Shown one piece after another: positions 11,610 to 22,766 of a stretch of 64,000 nt of DNA (position 1 is the stretch's first letter; every line of letters starts with the position of its first letter). Below the pieces are notes generated by a model. It saw only the letters and a list, made by a program, of their open reading frames with translations. It made no database searches and was not told the DNA's origin. The DNA comes from Corinectria fuckeliana (taxonomy: Eukaryota; Ascomycota; Sordariomycetes; Hypocreales; Nectriaceae), in NCBI GenBank assembly GCA_019137255.1, contig WPDH01000141.1:163770-227769 (forward strand), given 5' to 3'. A program made the translations under genes and the position numbers.

Positions 11610-13217
11610 TCATGTTCTCAAATCCTTGGCAACGGCCTTGTCCCACCACTCCTCCCAGTTCAGCACCTTGCGACCCAGCCTGGCCTCCTCGGCCGCAAAC
11701 ACCATGGCGTGACTCCGGAGCACCTCGTCGAGCGTGCATCCGATGAACTCGCTCTGCGCACGAGGCGCTTCCCAGCCGTGGTTCTTGACGCGGTCGCAAG
11801 CCAGCACGAACTGCTGCGTCAGACCCAAGTCGCCGCCGCCGTGTCCCAGGTCCTCGACGCGCGGGTGGTACCTCTTGGTCTCACCCGTGTTGAAGTCTTC
11901 GACGACGATGGTGCGCGAGTCGGCGTAGATCTCGCCGTGCTCGCCGTAGATGTTGGAGAAGCGCTGGCAGATCTTCTTGGTCTGCGCGACCATGTGGAAG
12001 GTGGCCAGCTTGGCCGGCTGGCTGGACTCGGGCCAGGAAATGGTGACAAACTGCTCGTCGCAGACGTTGTTGTCGGCCTCGAAGACGCACCGACCGAACC
12101 AGTTCCGGGACTCGACCTCTGTCTTGGGCGTCGACTCGTCGTAGTCTTCCTCAAGCGCCTTGGAGATGACCTCCTCCTGCGCCGACTGCGTGGGGTAGTC
12201 CTCAATATCATGGACAACGACGTTGATGGGCCATAGTGTGGCACCTTGAAGCCCCTGAAGCTTAGGATTGAGGTAGATATTCTTGGCCGAGAACTTGCAC
12301 CCCTCATCGCCCAGGGGGCACTTTGTGCAGTTAGTTGCCGAGCCAGCCGCGGAAGGCTTGCGGCTCTTCTTGAACATATGCAGACCGCCCGAGGAGGAGA
12401 TGGTTTCCGGGAGGTGCGGCTCCCCCTGACCGGGCTTCTCCGGGGAGCAGAGTATCCAAAGCAAGAGGTCGATGTCGTGGCAGCTCTTGGTGAGGAGAGA
12501 CGGTGCCGTCGTCTTCTCGTTGCGCCAGTTGCCCCTGACGTACGAGTGCGTGAAATGCCACCAACCCACGGGCTCGGTGTGGACAATACTCGTGATATCG
12601 CCGATGACACGGTCCTCGAGCAACAGCTTTCGCAGCATGATGTTGTGAGGGCTGTACCGCAGCACATGGCCAATGGAGAAAACCCTGGAGGCCTGCGAGG
12701 CACGCAGCGCCTTGTACATGTCGAGGCACTCCTGGAGGGAGCACGCAAGCGGCTTCTCGCACATGACATGCAGCCCAAGCGGACCGAGGCCGACGACCAC
12801 CTCGCGGTGCATCTCGTCCAAGACACATACAAAGGCCCCGTCGACGCCGTCGGGAACACCCTCCTCGCCCGCAGCCACACGACGCCGGCGATCCTGCTCG
12901 TACTCGAGGAACCCGCGCCAGTCGGTGAAGCATTGGCCCTCGCCGGGCTCGCCGTCTCCCCATATGTGTTTCTTGCCCAGGGTTTCGCGCTTGAACTTAA
13001 GCGGCTCGGCGACGGCAGCTACGACGCCGTTGGAGACGGTGGCGATGGCGTTTGCATAGTGGTTGCCGCGGGAGCCAGCGCCGATGATGACGAAGCGCGG
13101 CGGATGCTCCGACATCTCGGGCCGGGGCGGGGGCTTGACACGGAACGAGGGCGCGGGAGGTGGTTCCGGGTCGTCGCCTGGGGTGGGCTTGGAAAGCAGC
13201 TTCTTTACAGCGGCCAT
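11610..13217 (-). CDS. Gfo/Idh/MocA-family NAD(P)-dependent oxidoreductase
   Basis: One uninterrupted frame of 535 aa. After a Pro-rich leader of about 38 residues comes the Rossmann strand and dinucleotide loop FVIIGAGSRG (about 42-51). The family signature CEKP in HVMCEKPLACS (about 150-160) carries the lysine used in this superfamily. The C-terminal substrate domain contains HVLRYSPHN, an HDIDLLLW segment and a CTKCPLGDEGC cysteine motif. Family members oxidise or reduce sugars, inositols or related polyols in the cytosol; the substrate here cannot be told. It is head to head with the Rex2 gene across a 643-bp spacer. Length is greater than the usual 350-400 aa because of the leader and insertions. 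The only sensible start is the ATG at 13217. Confidence 0.92.
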   Translation of the reverse strand: MAAVKKLLSKPTPGDDPEPPPAPSFRVKPPPRPEMSEHPPRFVIIGAGSRGNHYANAIATVSNGVVAAVAEPLKFKRETLGKKHIWGDGEPGEGQCFTDWRGFLEYEQDRRRRVAAGEEGVPDGVDGAFVCVLDEMHREVVVGLGPLGLHVMCEKPLACSLQECLDMYKALRASQASRVFSIGHVLRYSPHNIMLRKLLLEDRVIGDITSIVHTEPVGWWHFTHSYVRGNWRNEKTTAPSLLTKSCHDIDLLLWILCSPEKPGQGEPHLPETISSSGGLHMFKKSRKPSAAGSATNCTKCPLGDEGCKFSAKNIYLNPKLQGLQGATLWPINVVVHDIEDYPTQSAQEEVISKALEEDYDESTPKTEVESRNWFGRCVFEADNNVCDEQFVTISWPESSQPAKLATFHMVAQTKKICQRFSNIYGEHGEIYADSRTIVVEDFNTGETKRYHPRVEDLGHGGGDLGLTQQFVLACDRVKNHGWEAPRAQSEFIGCTLDEVLRSHAMVFAAEEARLGRKVLNWEEWWDKAVAKDLRT

Positions 13218-13860
13218 GACTGAGAAGATTTGATGATGTGGTGCTTAGAATAGGACTAAATAGCGTAGTTTCTCACTCGCGATTACGGACGAGCAAGATG
13301 GCTGCGGTGATTTGGGTAGACAGAGGAGGATATTAGTCGTCCGCCTTCATGGGTCGTCTAGGGCAACACTTTGGGGCAGGCAACGGGCTCAAGAAGCCAT
13401 GAGAAAGAGCAACGAGCAGATATTCGGAAGAAACGGACCACAAACATGCATACAACGGCCTCTCTCCGGCTGTCCTTTGGTTGCAGATGCCGACGATGTT
13501 GATGATGGGGGGCCTGGGGATGTGGTGTTGAAGTGCCGGCTGCCAATGGGGAGATGGCGATTTAGAATCGATACCTCCATAGGTACGCAATGGAACGTTC
13601 CACCGCGTTAGGTGCTTTGAGGCAGCGCTGGAGGGGGGCGCCACAGGGCACTCGCCTACCTAGATGCAGTGGAGTGTAGTTGAGTGGGCGCTGATGTCCA
13701 TGCAATGGAGGGCCTGGGCTCTGGTGGATCAGGCTGGCGGGAGTCAACTGAGCCTCCTCTCCACAGCCTGCCCGTTATTGACAAGTCTTTCACTATATGC
13801 ATCCATCTACACGCAGCCAATACGAGCGCACTCAGTGAACGGCTCAACCCCCAAGAAACC
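13218..13860. promoter_or_regulatory. Divergent promoter region
   Basis: Spacer between two diverging start codons (oxidoreductase on -, Rex2 on +), so it must contain both promoters and leaders. No clear TATA box or known operator was identified. A short palindrome GGAACGTTCC lies near 13591. Confidence 0.5.
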
Positions 13861-14595
13861 ATGTCTACAAACCCGGAGGACCAGGTCGAAAAGCCCAAGA
13901 GCGCTAGCGATGACCCTCTCGTATGGATCGACTGTGAGGTACGTCGAGCTGCTGTGGATAAATGACGCCCAGCAGGACGCTCGATCATTGGCGATGGCCT
14001 CACTCACACGCAACCACCGTAGATGACGGGCCTCAACCCGGACACGGAAGAGATCATCGAGATATACTGCATCATCACCACGGGAAACCTCGAGGTCCTC
14101 GACGCAGAGGGCTTCCACGCCGTCGTCCATTTCCCGTCGTCGCGGCTCGACCAGATGGACCCATGGTGCACCAAGACGCACGCTGACTCGGGCCTCACGG
14201 CCGCGGTGCTGGCCTCGACGACGACGCCCGAGCAGGCGGCCGACGCGCTATACGAGTACATCACGCGGTTCATCCCCGAGCGCAAGCTCGGGCTGCTGGC
14301 CGGCAACAGCGTGCACTGCGACCGGGCGTTCCTCCGGCGCGAGCCCTACGGCCGCGTCGCGAGGCACCTGCACCACCGCATCCTGGACGTCAGCTCGATC
14401 AAGGAGGCGGCGCGCAGGTGGAGCGCCAAGCGCATCGTCAACAAGGTGCCCAACAAGAGGGGGCTGCACAAGGCGCGGGACGACATTCTTGAGAGCATCG
14501 AGGAGGCGAGGTACTACAGGGAGGTTCTGTTCCGGCCCACCTTTGATGATGCGGTGCCGGAGAAGAAGAACACCAAGTCGAAGAAGCAAAAATAG
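13861..14595 (+). CDS. rex2: Oligoribonuclease, Rex2-like DEDDh 3'-5' exonuclease
   Basis: Two exons, 13861-13938 and 14023-14595, give 216 aa. The DEDDh catalytic set is visible: D24 and E26 in WIDCEMTGL, D126 in NSVHCDRAF, and H175 with D180 in GLHKARDDI. The 84-nt intron falls exactly after E26, inside the first catalytic motif, so an unspliced message would not encode an enzyme. Family members remove nucleotides from the 3' end of short RNA oligomers; yeast Rex2 is mitochondrial and also trims small RNAs. The tail is Lys-rich. No obvious mitochondrial leader follows the ATG at 13861. In-frame codons run further upstream, so a longer leader cannot be excluded. Confidence 0.93.
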
Positions 14596-15303
14596 GGGTT
14601 TAAATAAACACTAAAACCCCCAGGATAGAAATGATACAACTTCCGGTACAAGATTGTCTGGTTTTGGTGCCGGCTTTTGATGTTTGCTGTGTAATAGTGA
14701 GAGAGCTGGTTCAGAAGGAATGAGATGAAGAAGAGCGAGCTCAACAGAATGTGAGATGAGGGCATCATGACTGAGTACCTAGTGTCTCAGTTAAGCTAGG
14801 TGGTTGCTGGTTACACCAGATGAATGCATAGGCTGTCAAATAACTACCACTTCTATATGAACACTCACCTATCAAGCTGCTGTGACACCTTTTCCCCGAC
14901 TGATATGCTCATGATCATGTCTGTCACCTCGCTCGCACTGTCTGCGGAGGCACCGTCAACCGCATTGTGCACAGTGCTAATCCACAACGCCAGCTGTAGC
15001 AACCCCTCCATTAGCTCAAGTGATATAATTCCATCATCAATCCAACCCCACCAAATAGCTTCCCCAAGCTCCCACGCTCCCTCTCGCCTCGTTCCATCAT
15101 CAGTCTCGACCACGGGAAACAACCCAAGCCAGCCAACCAACCATCGCCATTGCTCACCTCCACCTCCCCTCTCCACTCCACCTCGACTCGGCCGTCTGCC
15201 CACCACAGGTTCGCCTTTTCTTCCTTCTCCCTCCTCCTCCTTCCCCTGCTCAACCCCTTCCTCCCTCTCTAATCTGTCTCAATCTCCCCTTTAGCAAGCC
15301 AGG
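14596..15303. promoter_or_regulatory. Promoter and pyrimidine-rich leader of phosphoglucomutase
   Basis: Contains the Rex2 3' UTR and, toward the right, a strong C/T-rich run (about 15205-15295) that ends just before the phosphoglucomutase ATG. Such tracts are common in leaders of strongly expressed fungal genes. No gene seen. Confidence 0.5.
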
Positions 15304-17337
15304 ATGAGTGTCAAAACCGTCGAGTTCCAGCCCTTCCAGGACCAGAAGCCCGGAACGTAAGTCCAGTCCCGTCCCGTCCCATCCCAGTCCTCACGACATC
15401 AACGTCCCCGCCCCCACCATCCATTGCCACGCCCCCTCTCCGTCACTCCCGCTTTGCTTGCCAGAGCTGTCCCTCAACCTCATTGCCCGTTGCTGCTATC
15501 TTCCGTGATGGCGCTGACCTTTCTTTTCCTTGCAGTTCTGGTCTTCGAAAGAAGGTCGTTGTCTTCCAGCAGGCCCACTACAGCGAGGCCTTTGTCGCCA
15601 GCATCCTCCTGTCCATTCCCGAGGGAGTTGAGGGTAAGAAGAAGAAGAAGATCCCTGGGGCTGCCCCCGGCCATTGATTCGAAACAACAACTGACATCCC
15701 ACTCCATGATAGGTTCCTTCCTTGTTATTGGTGGTGATGGTCGCTACTGGAACCCCGAGGTTATCCAGCTCATTGCCAAGATTGGTGCCGCCTACGGTGT
15801 AAAGAAGCTCCTCATCGGCCAGAATGGAATCCTCTCCACTCCTGCTGCTAGCCATGTCATCCGCCTGCGCAAGGCTACTGGTGGTATTCTCCTGACCGCG
15901 AGCCACAACGCTGGTGGTAAGTCAATTGCTTGGAATCCCTAGTCTATGACTGCCTCTAATCAGCTTTTCTACAGGCCCCAAGAACGACTTCGGTATCAAG
16001 TACAACCTGACCAATGGCGGCCCCGCCCCCGAGTCTGTTACCAACAAAATCTACGAGACCTCCAAGACTTTGACCTCGTACAAGATCGCCGACATCCCCG
16101 ATGTTGATATTTCCACCCTTGGCACTCAGACCTACGGCTCCCTCGAGGTCGAGGTTATCGACAGCACCACCGACTACACCGCGATGCTCAAGGACATCTT
16201 CGACTTCGATCTCATTAAGAAGTTTTTCTCCTCCCACCCTGACTTCAAGGTATTGTTTGACGCCCTTCATGGTGTCACTGGTCCCTACGGAAAGGCCATA
16301 TTCGAGACGGAGCTCGGCCTCTCTGGCGCCACTCAGAACTGTGTGCCTAGCCCCGACTTCAACGGCGGCCACCCCGACCCCAACCTTACCTACGCTCGAT
16401 CCCTTGTTGAAGCCGTTGACAAAGGCAACGTTCCCTTCGGCGCTGCCTCCGATGGTGATGGCGACCGCAACATGATCTACGGTGCCAACGCCTTTGTTTC
16501 CCCCGGCGACTCCCTTGCCATCATCGCCCACCACGCTCAGCTCATTCCCTACTTCAAAAAGAATGGCGTACACGGCCTTGCCCGCTCCATGCCCACCAGC
16601 GGTGCCGTTGACCTGGTTGCCAAGGCCCAGGGTCTGAACTGCTACGAGGTGCCCACTGGCTGGAAGTTCTTCTGCGCTCTCTTCGATGCTCAGAAGCTGT
16701 CCATCTGTGGCGAGGAGAGCTTCGGCACTGGCAGCGATCACATCCGTGAGAAGGATGGCCTGTGGGCTATCGTTGCCTGGCTCAACATCATTGCCGGCAT
16801 CGGCGTCCAGAACCCCGAGGTGACCCCCTCCATCAAGCAGATCCAGAAGGACTTCTGGACCACATACGGACGTACCTTCTTCACTCGCTACGACTACGAG
16901 AACGTTAGCTCCGAGGGTGCTAACAAGGTTGTCGGCGAGCTGGAGAAGCTGATTGCCGACCCCGGCTTCGTTGGCAGCACCATTTCCGGTAAGTGAAGCC
17001 TCCAGTTATGAAAAAGAAAGACCGTGTGCTAATGTCACCCAAAGGTCGCACCGTCACCAAGGCTGGAAACTTCTCCTACACCGACCTAGACGGCTCCGTA
17101 TCGTCCAAACAAGGCCTGTACGCTGGCTTTTCCTCCGGAAGCCGCATCGTTGTTCGTCTCTCGGGTACCGGCTCCTCCGGCGCCACTATCCGTCTGTACA
17201 TTGAGCAGCACACGAATGACCCCTCCACATACGACCTGGATGCCCAAGACTTCTTGAAGGAAGAGGTCCACTTCGCCACGGGGCTCTTGAAGTTCAATGA
17301 GCATGTCGGCCGGGATGAGCCTGACGTCAAGACCTAA
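15304..17337 (+). CDS. pgm: Phosphoglucomutase
   Basis: Five exons (15304-15356, 15536-15633, 15713-15916, 15975-16988, 17045-17337) join in frame to 553 aa, the usual length of eukaryotic PGM. The enzyme interconverts glucose 1-phosphate and glucose 6-phosphate in the cytosol, linking glycolysis with UDP-glucose, trehalose and glycogen synthesis. The active phosphoserine loop TASHNAGG (about residues 112-119) is split by intron 3. The metal loop DGDGDR lies near 278-283, the sugar-binding CGEESFG follows, and the phosphate-binding loop SGTGSSGATIRLY is in the last exon. The first exon is only 53 nt and starts MSVKTVEFQPF, typical of fungal PGMs. Confidence 0.97.
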
Positions 17338-17836
17338 GCCGGTCATGGCCGGCGCATCGGTCGCGAAGAAGGAAACAGGCTGGAGAAAACGCAACATAAT
17401 AATGATATTCCGAGTTTGTTATCGCATAGTGTGAAAAATGACAAAATTGAGCGTTCTCGTAACCAGAAGAACTGAGTGTGCAAATTGATGGGTGCAAGGG
17501 TAGAGCAGGCAATAGCTAAATGTCATGTCACAACTCGAGTAAAAAATCAGAAAACTAGACATGCCCTACAACCAAACTAGAAGAGTGCTGTCCATGCTGG
17601 ATATCATACAATCTGTCTCCCGCTGAATTTGATCGACAAAAGGAACTTGTTACTCATAATTCATCAAACCGTTGAACCGGCGTTGCATGAACACCGGGGC
17701 CGTCGCTAAGTGGATTCGAAATCGGAACGCTGCGCAGGATAAATACAAGGAGAAAAAAAAAGGGGACACGACTGCAAGAATGGGGGACAACATAGCATTT
17801 TAGCCTTATTCGGTCGTCTCAGTCGTCTGGGTCACC
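17338..17836. other. Convergent 3' spacer
   Basis: Lies between the stop of phosphoglucomutase and the 3' end of the minus-strand gene. It includes an A-run near 17752-17761 and should hold both 3' UTRs. No other feature seen. Confidence 0.45.
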
Positions 17837-19746
17837 TCAGTTGCGGCGTGACCTGGTGGGGAAAAGAGCTCCCTGAAGCGCTTTGCTGCTATTCTCTGTA
17901 AGATGACCCGCGATGGCTAGTCGGGACGGGGCCAGGTATGGAACAACTCACCTTCCTCACTAATGAAGCAGATTTCAAACGCTCCCGCACTTCCACGCCG
18001 TTGGTTTTGCTGTTGGTACTTTTGGCAGAAGACATAGAGCTGAATGTCTGCTAGGCGAACCTTGCGATTGGACACTCGCTTCATCCATGTTGACGAAGCG
18101 GACTGGTGGGTGACTGAATAGGTCAGCTAGACTGGCTCAAACACCCGAGGCTCGAATGACGTACTGAAAGCAGTCCATACGGGACACTGCCGAAGCTGAC
18201 CATCCCATACAGCTGCATGGAGACGGATTCCCTTGGTCAATATGTCCTCATAGACAATAAGGGAATGTCGGAACCCATCATCAATAATGCGCCTAACATC
18301 GTTAGCGGGATTGATGTGATGTAGGAACTACCTTACGCTTGGAAGAGTTTTCGTTCTCCACGCAGGGTCTGCTCGTCCGGGGAAACCTGGATTGTCATGC
18401 TGTTTCGAGCCTTGAACGATAGGAAGCAGCAATAGAGGAGGACCATTTCTAGGACTGGTTAGTCTCTGGGATAACTGAGAAGAACTCTTAGCAGAAAGTA
18501 GAAGCAAACAGGTAGGCATACCTTCCCAGGTCATAAAGTTTAAGCTGGCCCATAGCTTTGCACATCCTTCAGAATAACTCCACCGCCGAAACTGGAGGCA
18601 ACTGCCGTCGCGGTCAATGCAAAGCTCGTGGGCACCCCGTAAGGAGAACCATGGCGTACCCATGTGGTACATTCGTAGGAGAAAGTATGGACATCTGTCC
18701 CTCGCGCTAAGGTAGACAATCAGAGAGATCTGGCGATCATTGAAAGGGCTAATGCTGTCAATATTCCACACCTATCCATAGCAAGGAACCAGGACGATTT
18801 ACGAACCGCATGAAGAGAACCCTCGCATCGCTAGGCATCCTAATGTTCCCCCAAGGAACATGAGGTCCAAATGATGTTGAGCTACACCACCTGGTCAACT
18901 ATGGTGAGACGTGGCTGGGAGGGCTGGGGAACTTACGAGCGCTGATGCTTGAGAGCTGTTCGGGATGGCAGAGGCAACGAGAATATTTTCTCAGCCCAGT
19001 GGATGGTCTGCCAATGTTTGAGATATGTCTAATAGATAGAAAAAGGTTCCAACTCACAGACGTAAGGCCGATGTCATCAAGGAGGGCATCGGGACGAATC
19101 CCGGGCCCGACTCGGATCGGGGGCGGTGCTACGTCTGATCAGCTCCGTCACCATCGCAACACAGGAATGAGACTCACGTATTCCTCTCGATTCTCGCAAT
19201 TGCATGATCTGAAGCCGAGTGCTCTCTAGGGAGTTGAGATCGAAATTGGGTGACCTGGCCGTGGGTCAGACACTATTCGTTCACGTATCGCTGGAAGGAC
19301 ATCGCTAACCTGGTCAATAGCTCCCGCAACAGGGTTAAGAAATGGTTGTAGAGAATGAATCGCTGCGGAAGTGACAAGCCCCCGGCCTCATCGGTCATTG
19401 CGTGGTACATTTTCCTCCATCGGTTTTCTTTCGTCATAGTCCTGTCCTCATAGTAACTGGTGATATCTCGCAGGGATCGAGACAGACAAGGGAGAATGAT
19501 CTCGAGGTAATCGAGAACGACCGGGACACGGGAGAAATGAACTTGTGAATGATCAGCAAGTTCGCGAAGGAGTTGGCTCGCGATTCGAATCTCCTCGATA
19601 GTCACCGTCAGATGCGGATGAGTGGGCTCAGGCAACGCACTGCTGAGCCCGTCGAGGTGGAACGCCACTACATCGGCTCTATTTGCTTCCAACAAGCAGC
19701 CTTGGAGCAAATGAATCTCAATTTGGCCTCCATGTACCAACTCCAT
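17837..19746 (-). CDS. Intron-dense gene of an uncharacterised fungal protein family
   Basis: Ten exons can be joined in frame on the minus strand: 19746-19310, 19254-19178, 19134-19058, 19007-18937, 18881-18821, 18771-18522, 18448-18337, 18292-18165, 18113-17952 and 17895-17837, for 477 aa. Introns are 43-73 nt. The middle reads LPSRTALKHQRS, GPHVPWGNIRMPSDAR, IDRDGSCLQFRRW, LWASLNFMTWEEM, IIDDGFRHSLIVYED and CPVWTAF. This combination is what I recall from a large set of hypothetical proteins in Colletotrichum, Fusarium and relatives; no function is known to me. Weak points: the donor of intron 5 is GTTCTC, and the last exon reads better (AAKRFRELFSPPG, stop at 17806) in a frame that the canonical splice does not give. 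The start is uncertain, since coding-like codons continue upstream to a TAG at 19783-19785 that could be an acceptor. Confidence 0.7.
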
Positions 19747-21935
19747 GGCGGAACGAGGGTTGACTCCAGGATAGAAGCTGGTCTAAGAGGGCATCGTATG
19801 ATATTGGGCACCAGGGAAAACCGATGAATACTGGACGGTGGAGTGTTCTTGCCGAGACTCTCCTTGGGGGCCCTCCACAGCGAGGTGGTTCCAGTGGCTG
19901 CGTGGGATCGGCCTCGTTTGGTGGGTGCGGCGAAGTATATCCGAGTTGGAAATGTAGTTGAGAAGTTGCGGGGTCGAGATTGAAGGGTAAACGCAGCTAA
20001 GAATAGATGCCGACAGTGATCCCAGTTAAAGTATATTTGATGCTCGGTTTAGAGAACAAGTGATGGGGTTGAAAAAGGCAACCTGGTTATTAATGAGAAG
20101 GGTTGGGAGCAGATGCCGGCCGTCGACAACGTCCGATCCAATCCGGGCTAAGTGGTCAACACCACCGAAGGGCTCACAATCCCATCAGAGTACCCATACC
20201 CATGGCTTCACCTGACGTGTTCGGTGCACGGTTCTTATCGCGCTCCCAAAATGAGCCCATCAGAGATGCTGCACGTAATGTTGGCGGTTATCAAGGGAAA
20301 GCGTCCTGTCTAAACCGAGCTAAGACCACACACATCCAGGGTCGTGACCACCTGATGACCAGAACCCGCAAATCCCGAGCTCGGTGGGATGGCGACTCGC
20401 TACGCTCGACACGAGCACACCAAATCCCCATGTGCTTGTGTGTTGTGGGTGGGTGAAAGGGAGGTGCAATTGCGCGCAGCAGTAGAGTGAACTGCTCAGG
20501 CGTTGCCACGAAAGCAAGCGTCTCTCGACATGACGCCAATCCCATGCACAAGCAGCCGCGGAGACGTGGACTGGGCTAGGTCGGGGAAAGGTGGGCACTT
20601 GCAGCAGCGGCGACTACCATCTCCAACGCGGCCGTCCACTCAGGGCAACGGTGCGACGTGTTGCACTTGCAGCGGTTCTAGACGTGCATCCAGGAGCTGT
20701 GGAGCAAGCCTGTCATGGAGATCGTGAGAGTGAGGAGAAGCCGAAGGAACCACGTCTGTGCTGGGGTGCAGGTCCCCCCTTTTCTCTCTCTTCATCTCGT
20801 CCTTCATCTTGCCATCGCACGGTCGAGAGGCGCCAGGTGGATAATCCTGAGTTGCTGATGCCCATCACGTCGTCACGTTGCTGGTGACGACCCGCGGGGC
20901 TTGACGGAGTCGGCGGGTGCCCCGACTTCCAAAATGAGGCCACTCGCCTGCTGCATTGCTTTTTGCCTTCTGGTGCGACGGTACCCAGATGGCACTACTT
21001 CCTTGACGGGGTTGAAGCATTTCGTATAAGAGGACGCGGGCAGCACTCGCTTGCCTCTCGTCTCTTGCTTGGCTGCCGGGATGCTGCTGACCTGCACGAG
21101 CCACAGTTGTGTGCGATTATCCAATATCGTCAGCGTGGCCGTCGGTTGACAGGATGTGCACCACTTTAGAGGTTGGGCATCGACATGATGGAGGAGTGAA
21201 GTGCAAAGCCTTCGCCAATCCGATGACACGGGGTTTCAACTGAGTCATGCCTTCCCTCTATGATTGCCTTATTCTGCTGACTCTGGGCGGCTTACATCCT
21301 CAGGCAGTGAGGCTGCTAGTAGCCCCCGCTGACTGCGGCAATCCTCCACTGGACTTAACTTATTCGGTACCTGGTAGGCCTATCTACTAATCTCTTATCT
21401 CTGTCTGCAACGAGCCTTGTCAGCTTCACCTCAAAATCACAAGCCTGTGCAGTTCGGTGAGCAGTTACACCTCGGTGACAGGTTTGGCTTACAATAACAA
21501 TTACAACATGGCGTCACATATGGAAGGACTCGTCATGCAACTGGAGTTTCATGAGTTTGGTGATTTTTTTTTTAAATTTGTTTGGAGCTCCAGTACTTGT
21601 ACAAGTGTCTCGTTTCATCGTCTTGTGACTTCCCGTGTAGTTCATGATCAGAGGCTCACGAGAACAAGCGGTGTGAAACGGAGCCTGCAGCTCTAACGGC
21701 CGCCTTCTAGATCATAATAACACGTCGCAAGACCATATCCCGTTGAGTTTCCGGCAATTGAAAAAGCAAAAGCACTCATCCCATACCGTGCCATAATACA
21801 ACACCGCCCAGACCAGATTATAAGGAAAGAGAGGGCTTCAAGGGAGGGTCACCAGCAGAAGGATTGATGACACATCGGCACAGGCCGTGGCCAACAACTT
21901 GCAGTTGCCTCATCTTGAGATCTGTGGGCCGCCGC
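19747..21935. other. Intergenic, no gene recognised
   Basis: 2.2 kb with only short overlapping open frames of biased composition. The left part is the promoter or possible missing first exon of the minus-strand gene; the right part holds the Nhp6 3' UTR. A T-run lies near 21565-21572. No RNA gene or repeat recognised. Confidence 0.5.
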
Positions 21936-22480
21936 TTAAGAGGACTCCTCCTCCTCCTGCTCGGCCTTTTTGTCCTGGTTAGCTTCAGCTAGAGTTTACC
22001 AATGGCGGATTTGGATGGCAATCTTACGTTGTAGGCCTGCTTCTCATCTTCGTATCGCTTCTTGTCGGCGGCAGCCTTGGCCTCGTAGGGAGTGCGCTGC
22101 TTCTCGTTCAGGGCCTTCCATCGCTCACCAAGAAGCTTGCCGACCTGACCGAAGGAGATACCGGGGTTCTCCTCACGGACGTTTTCACGCTGCTCATTGG
22201 CGAAGAACATGTACGCAGAGAGGCCACGCTTGGGGGCGTTAGGGTCTGATATGAGTTAGTCGTTGAAACTTAGGTATCGAGAGGAATAGGGCAAGGTCAT
22301 GCGTGGCTAGCGTTGGCCGTGGCTCTGGTGATGGAGATTGACGATGATCACATCAATCACATCACAGACCATGTAACATGGGCCTTATTAAGATTGGAAG
22401 GGGAAGATTGATAAAGACTTACCCTTCTTGGCGCGCTTCTTCTCGACCTTTCCTCGCTTGCCGACAGCAGCCTTAGGCAT
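21936..22480 (-). CDS. nhp6: Nhp6-type non-histone HMG-box protein
   Basis: Three exons, 22480-22423, 22245-22028 and 21974-21936, give 104 aa. A basic leader (MPKAAVGKRGKVEKKRAKKG) precedes a single HMG box starting DPNAPKRGLSAYMFF (residue 20 on) and running through WKALNEKQRTPYEAKAAADKKRYEDEKQAY; the tail DKKAEQEEEESS is acidic. Nhp6 proteins bend DNA non-specifically in the nucleus and assist FACT and chromatin remodelling. The tail is longer and more acidic than in yeast Nhp6, closer to other filamentous fungal homologues. An intron in the 5' leader is also likely (see 22493-22766). Confidence 0.95.
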
Positions 22481-22492
22481 CTTGAATGGTTT

Positions 22493-22766
22493 CTGTGGCA
22501 CGGACGTTAGTTAGGGTTCTAGGCGTTTAAGTCTTGTCGTGTGCGCATGGACAGAAGCGGCGGCGGAAGGCGGCGGCGGCGCGACGTGAACAGGGACGTC
22601 GCGCAATTCGACGCGCGGGATGGACTTGGAGGGGTAGCTCTAAGTGGGCACTGGAGCTTGGGTGATGATGATGTGAAGTGCAAGGCGCAAATGCAATTGC
22701 GATCGCAAACGCGTGGTGTCGACCATTTGCAAGAAAGAAAAAGCACGAGATCGAAGGTGAGCATAC
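22493..22766 (-). other. Probable 5' UTR intron of nhp6
   Basis: On the minus strand CCCAAG|GTATGC at 22766 and GCCACAG|AAACC at 22493 bracket a 274-nt pyrimidine-rich segment ending 12 bases before the Nhp6 ATG. The segment contains CTAACTAACG as branch candidate. It is inferred from splice-site shape only. Confidence 0.55.

Noticed and set aside
12246..13223. 325-codon open frame on + opposite the Gfo/Idh/MocA gene
   Set aside because: Antisense shadow; the minus-strand frame carries the complete family signature.
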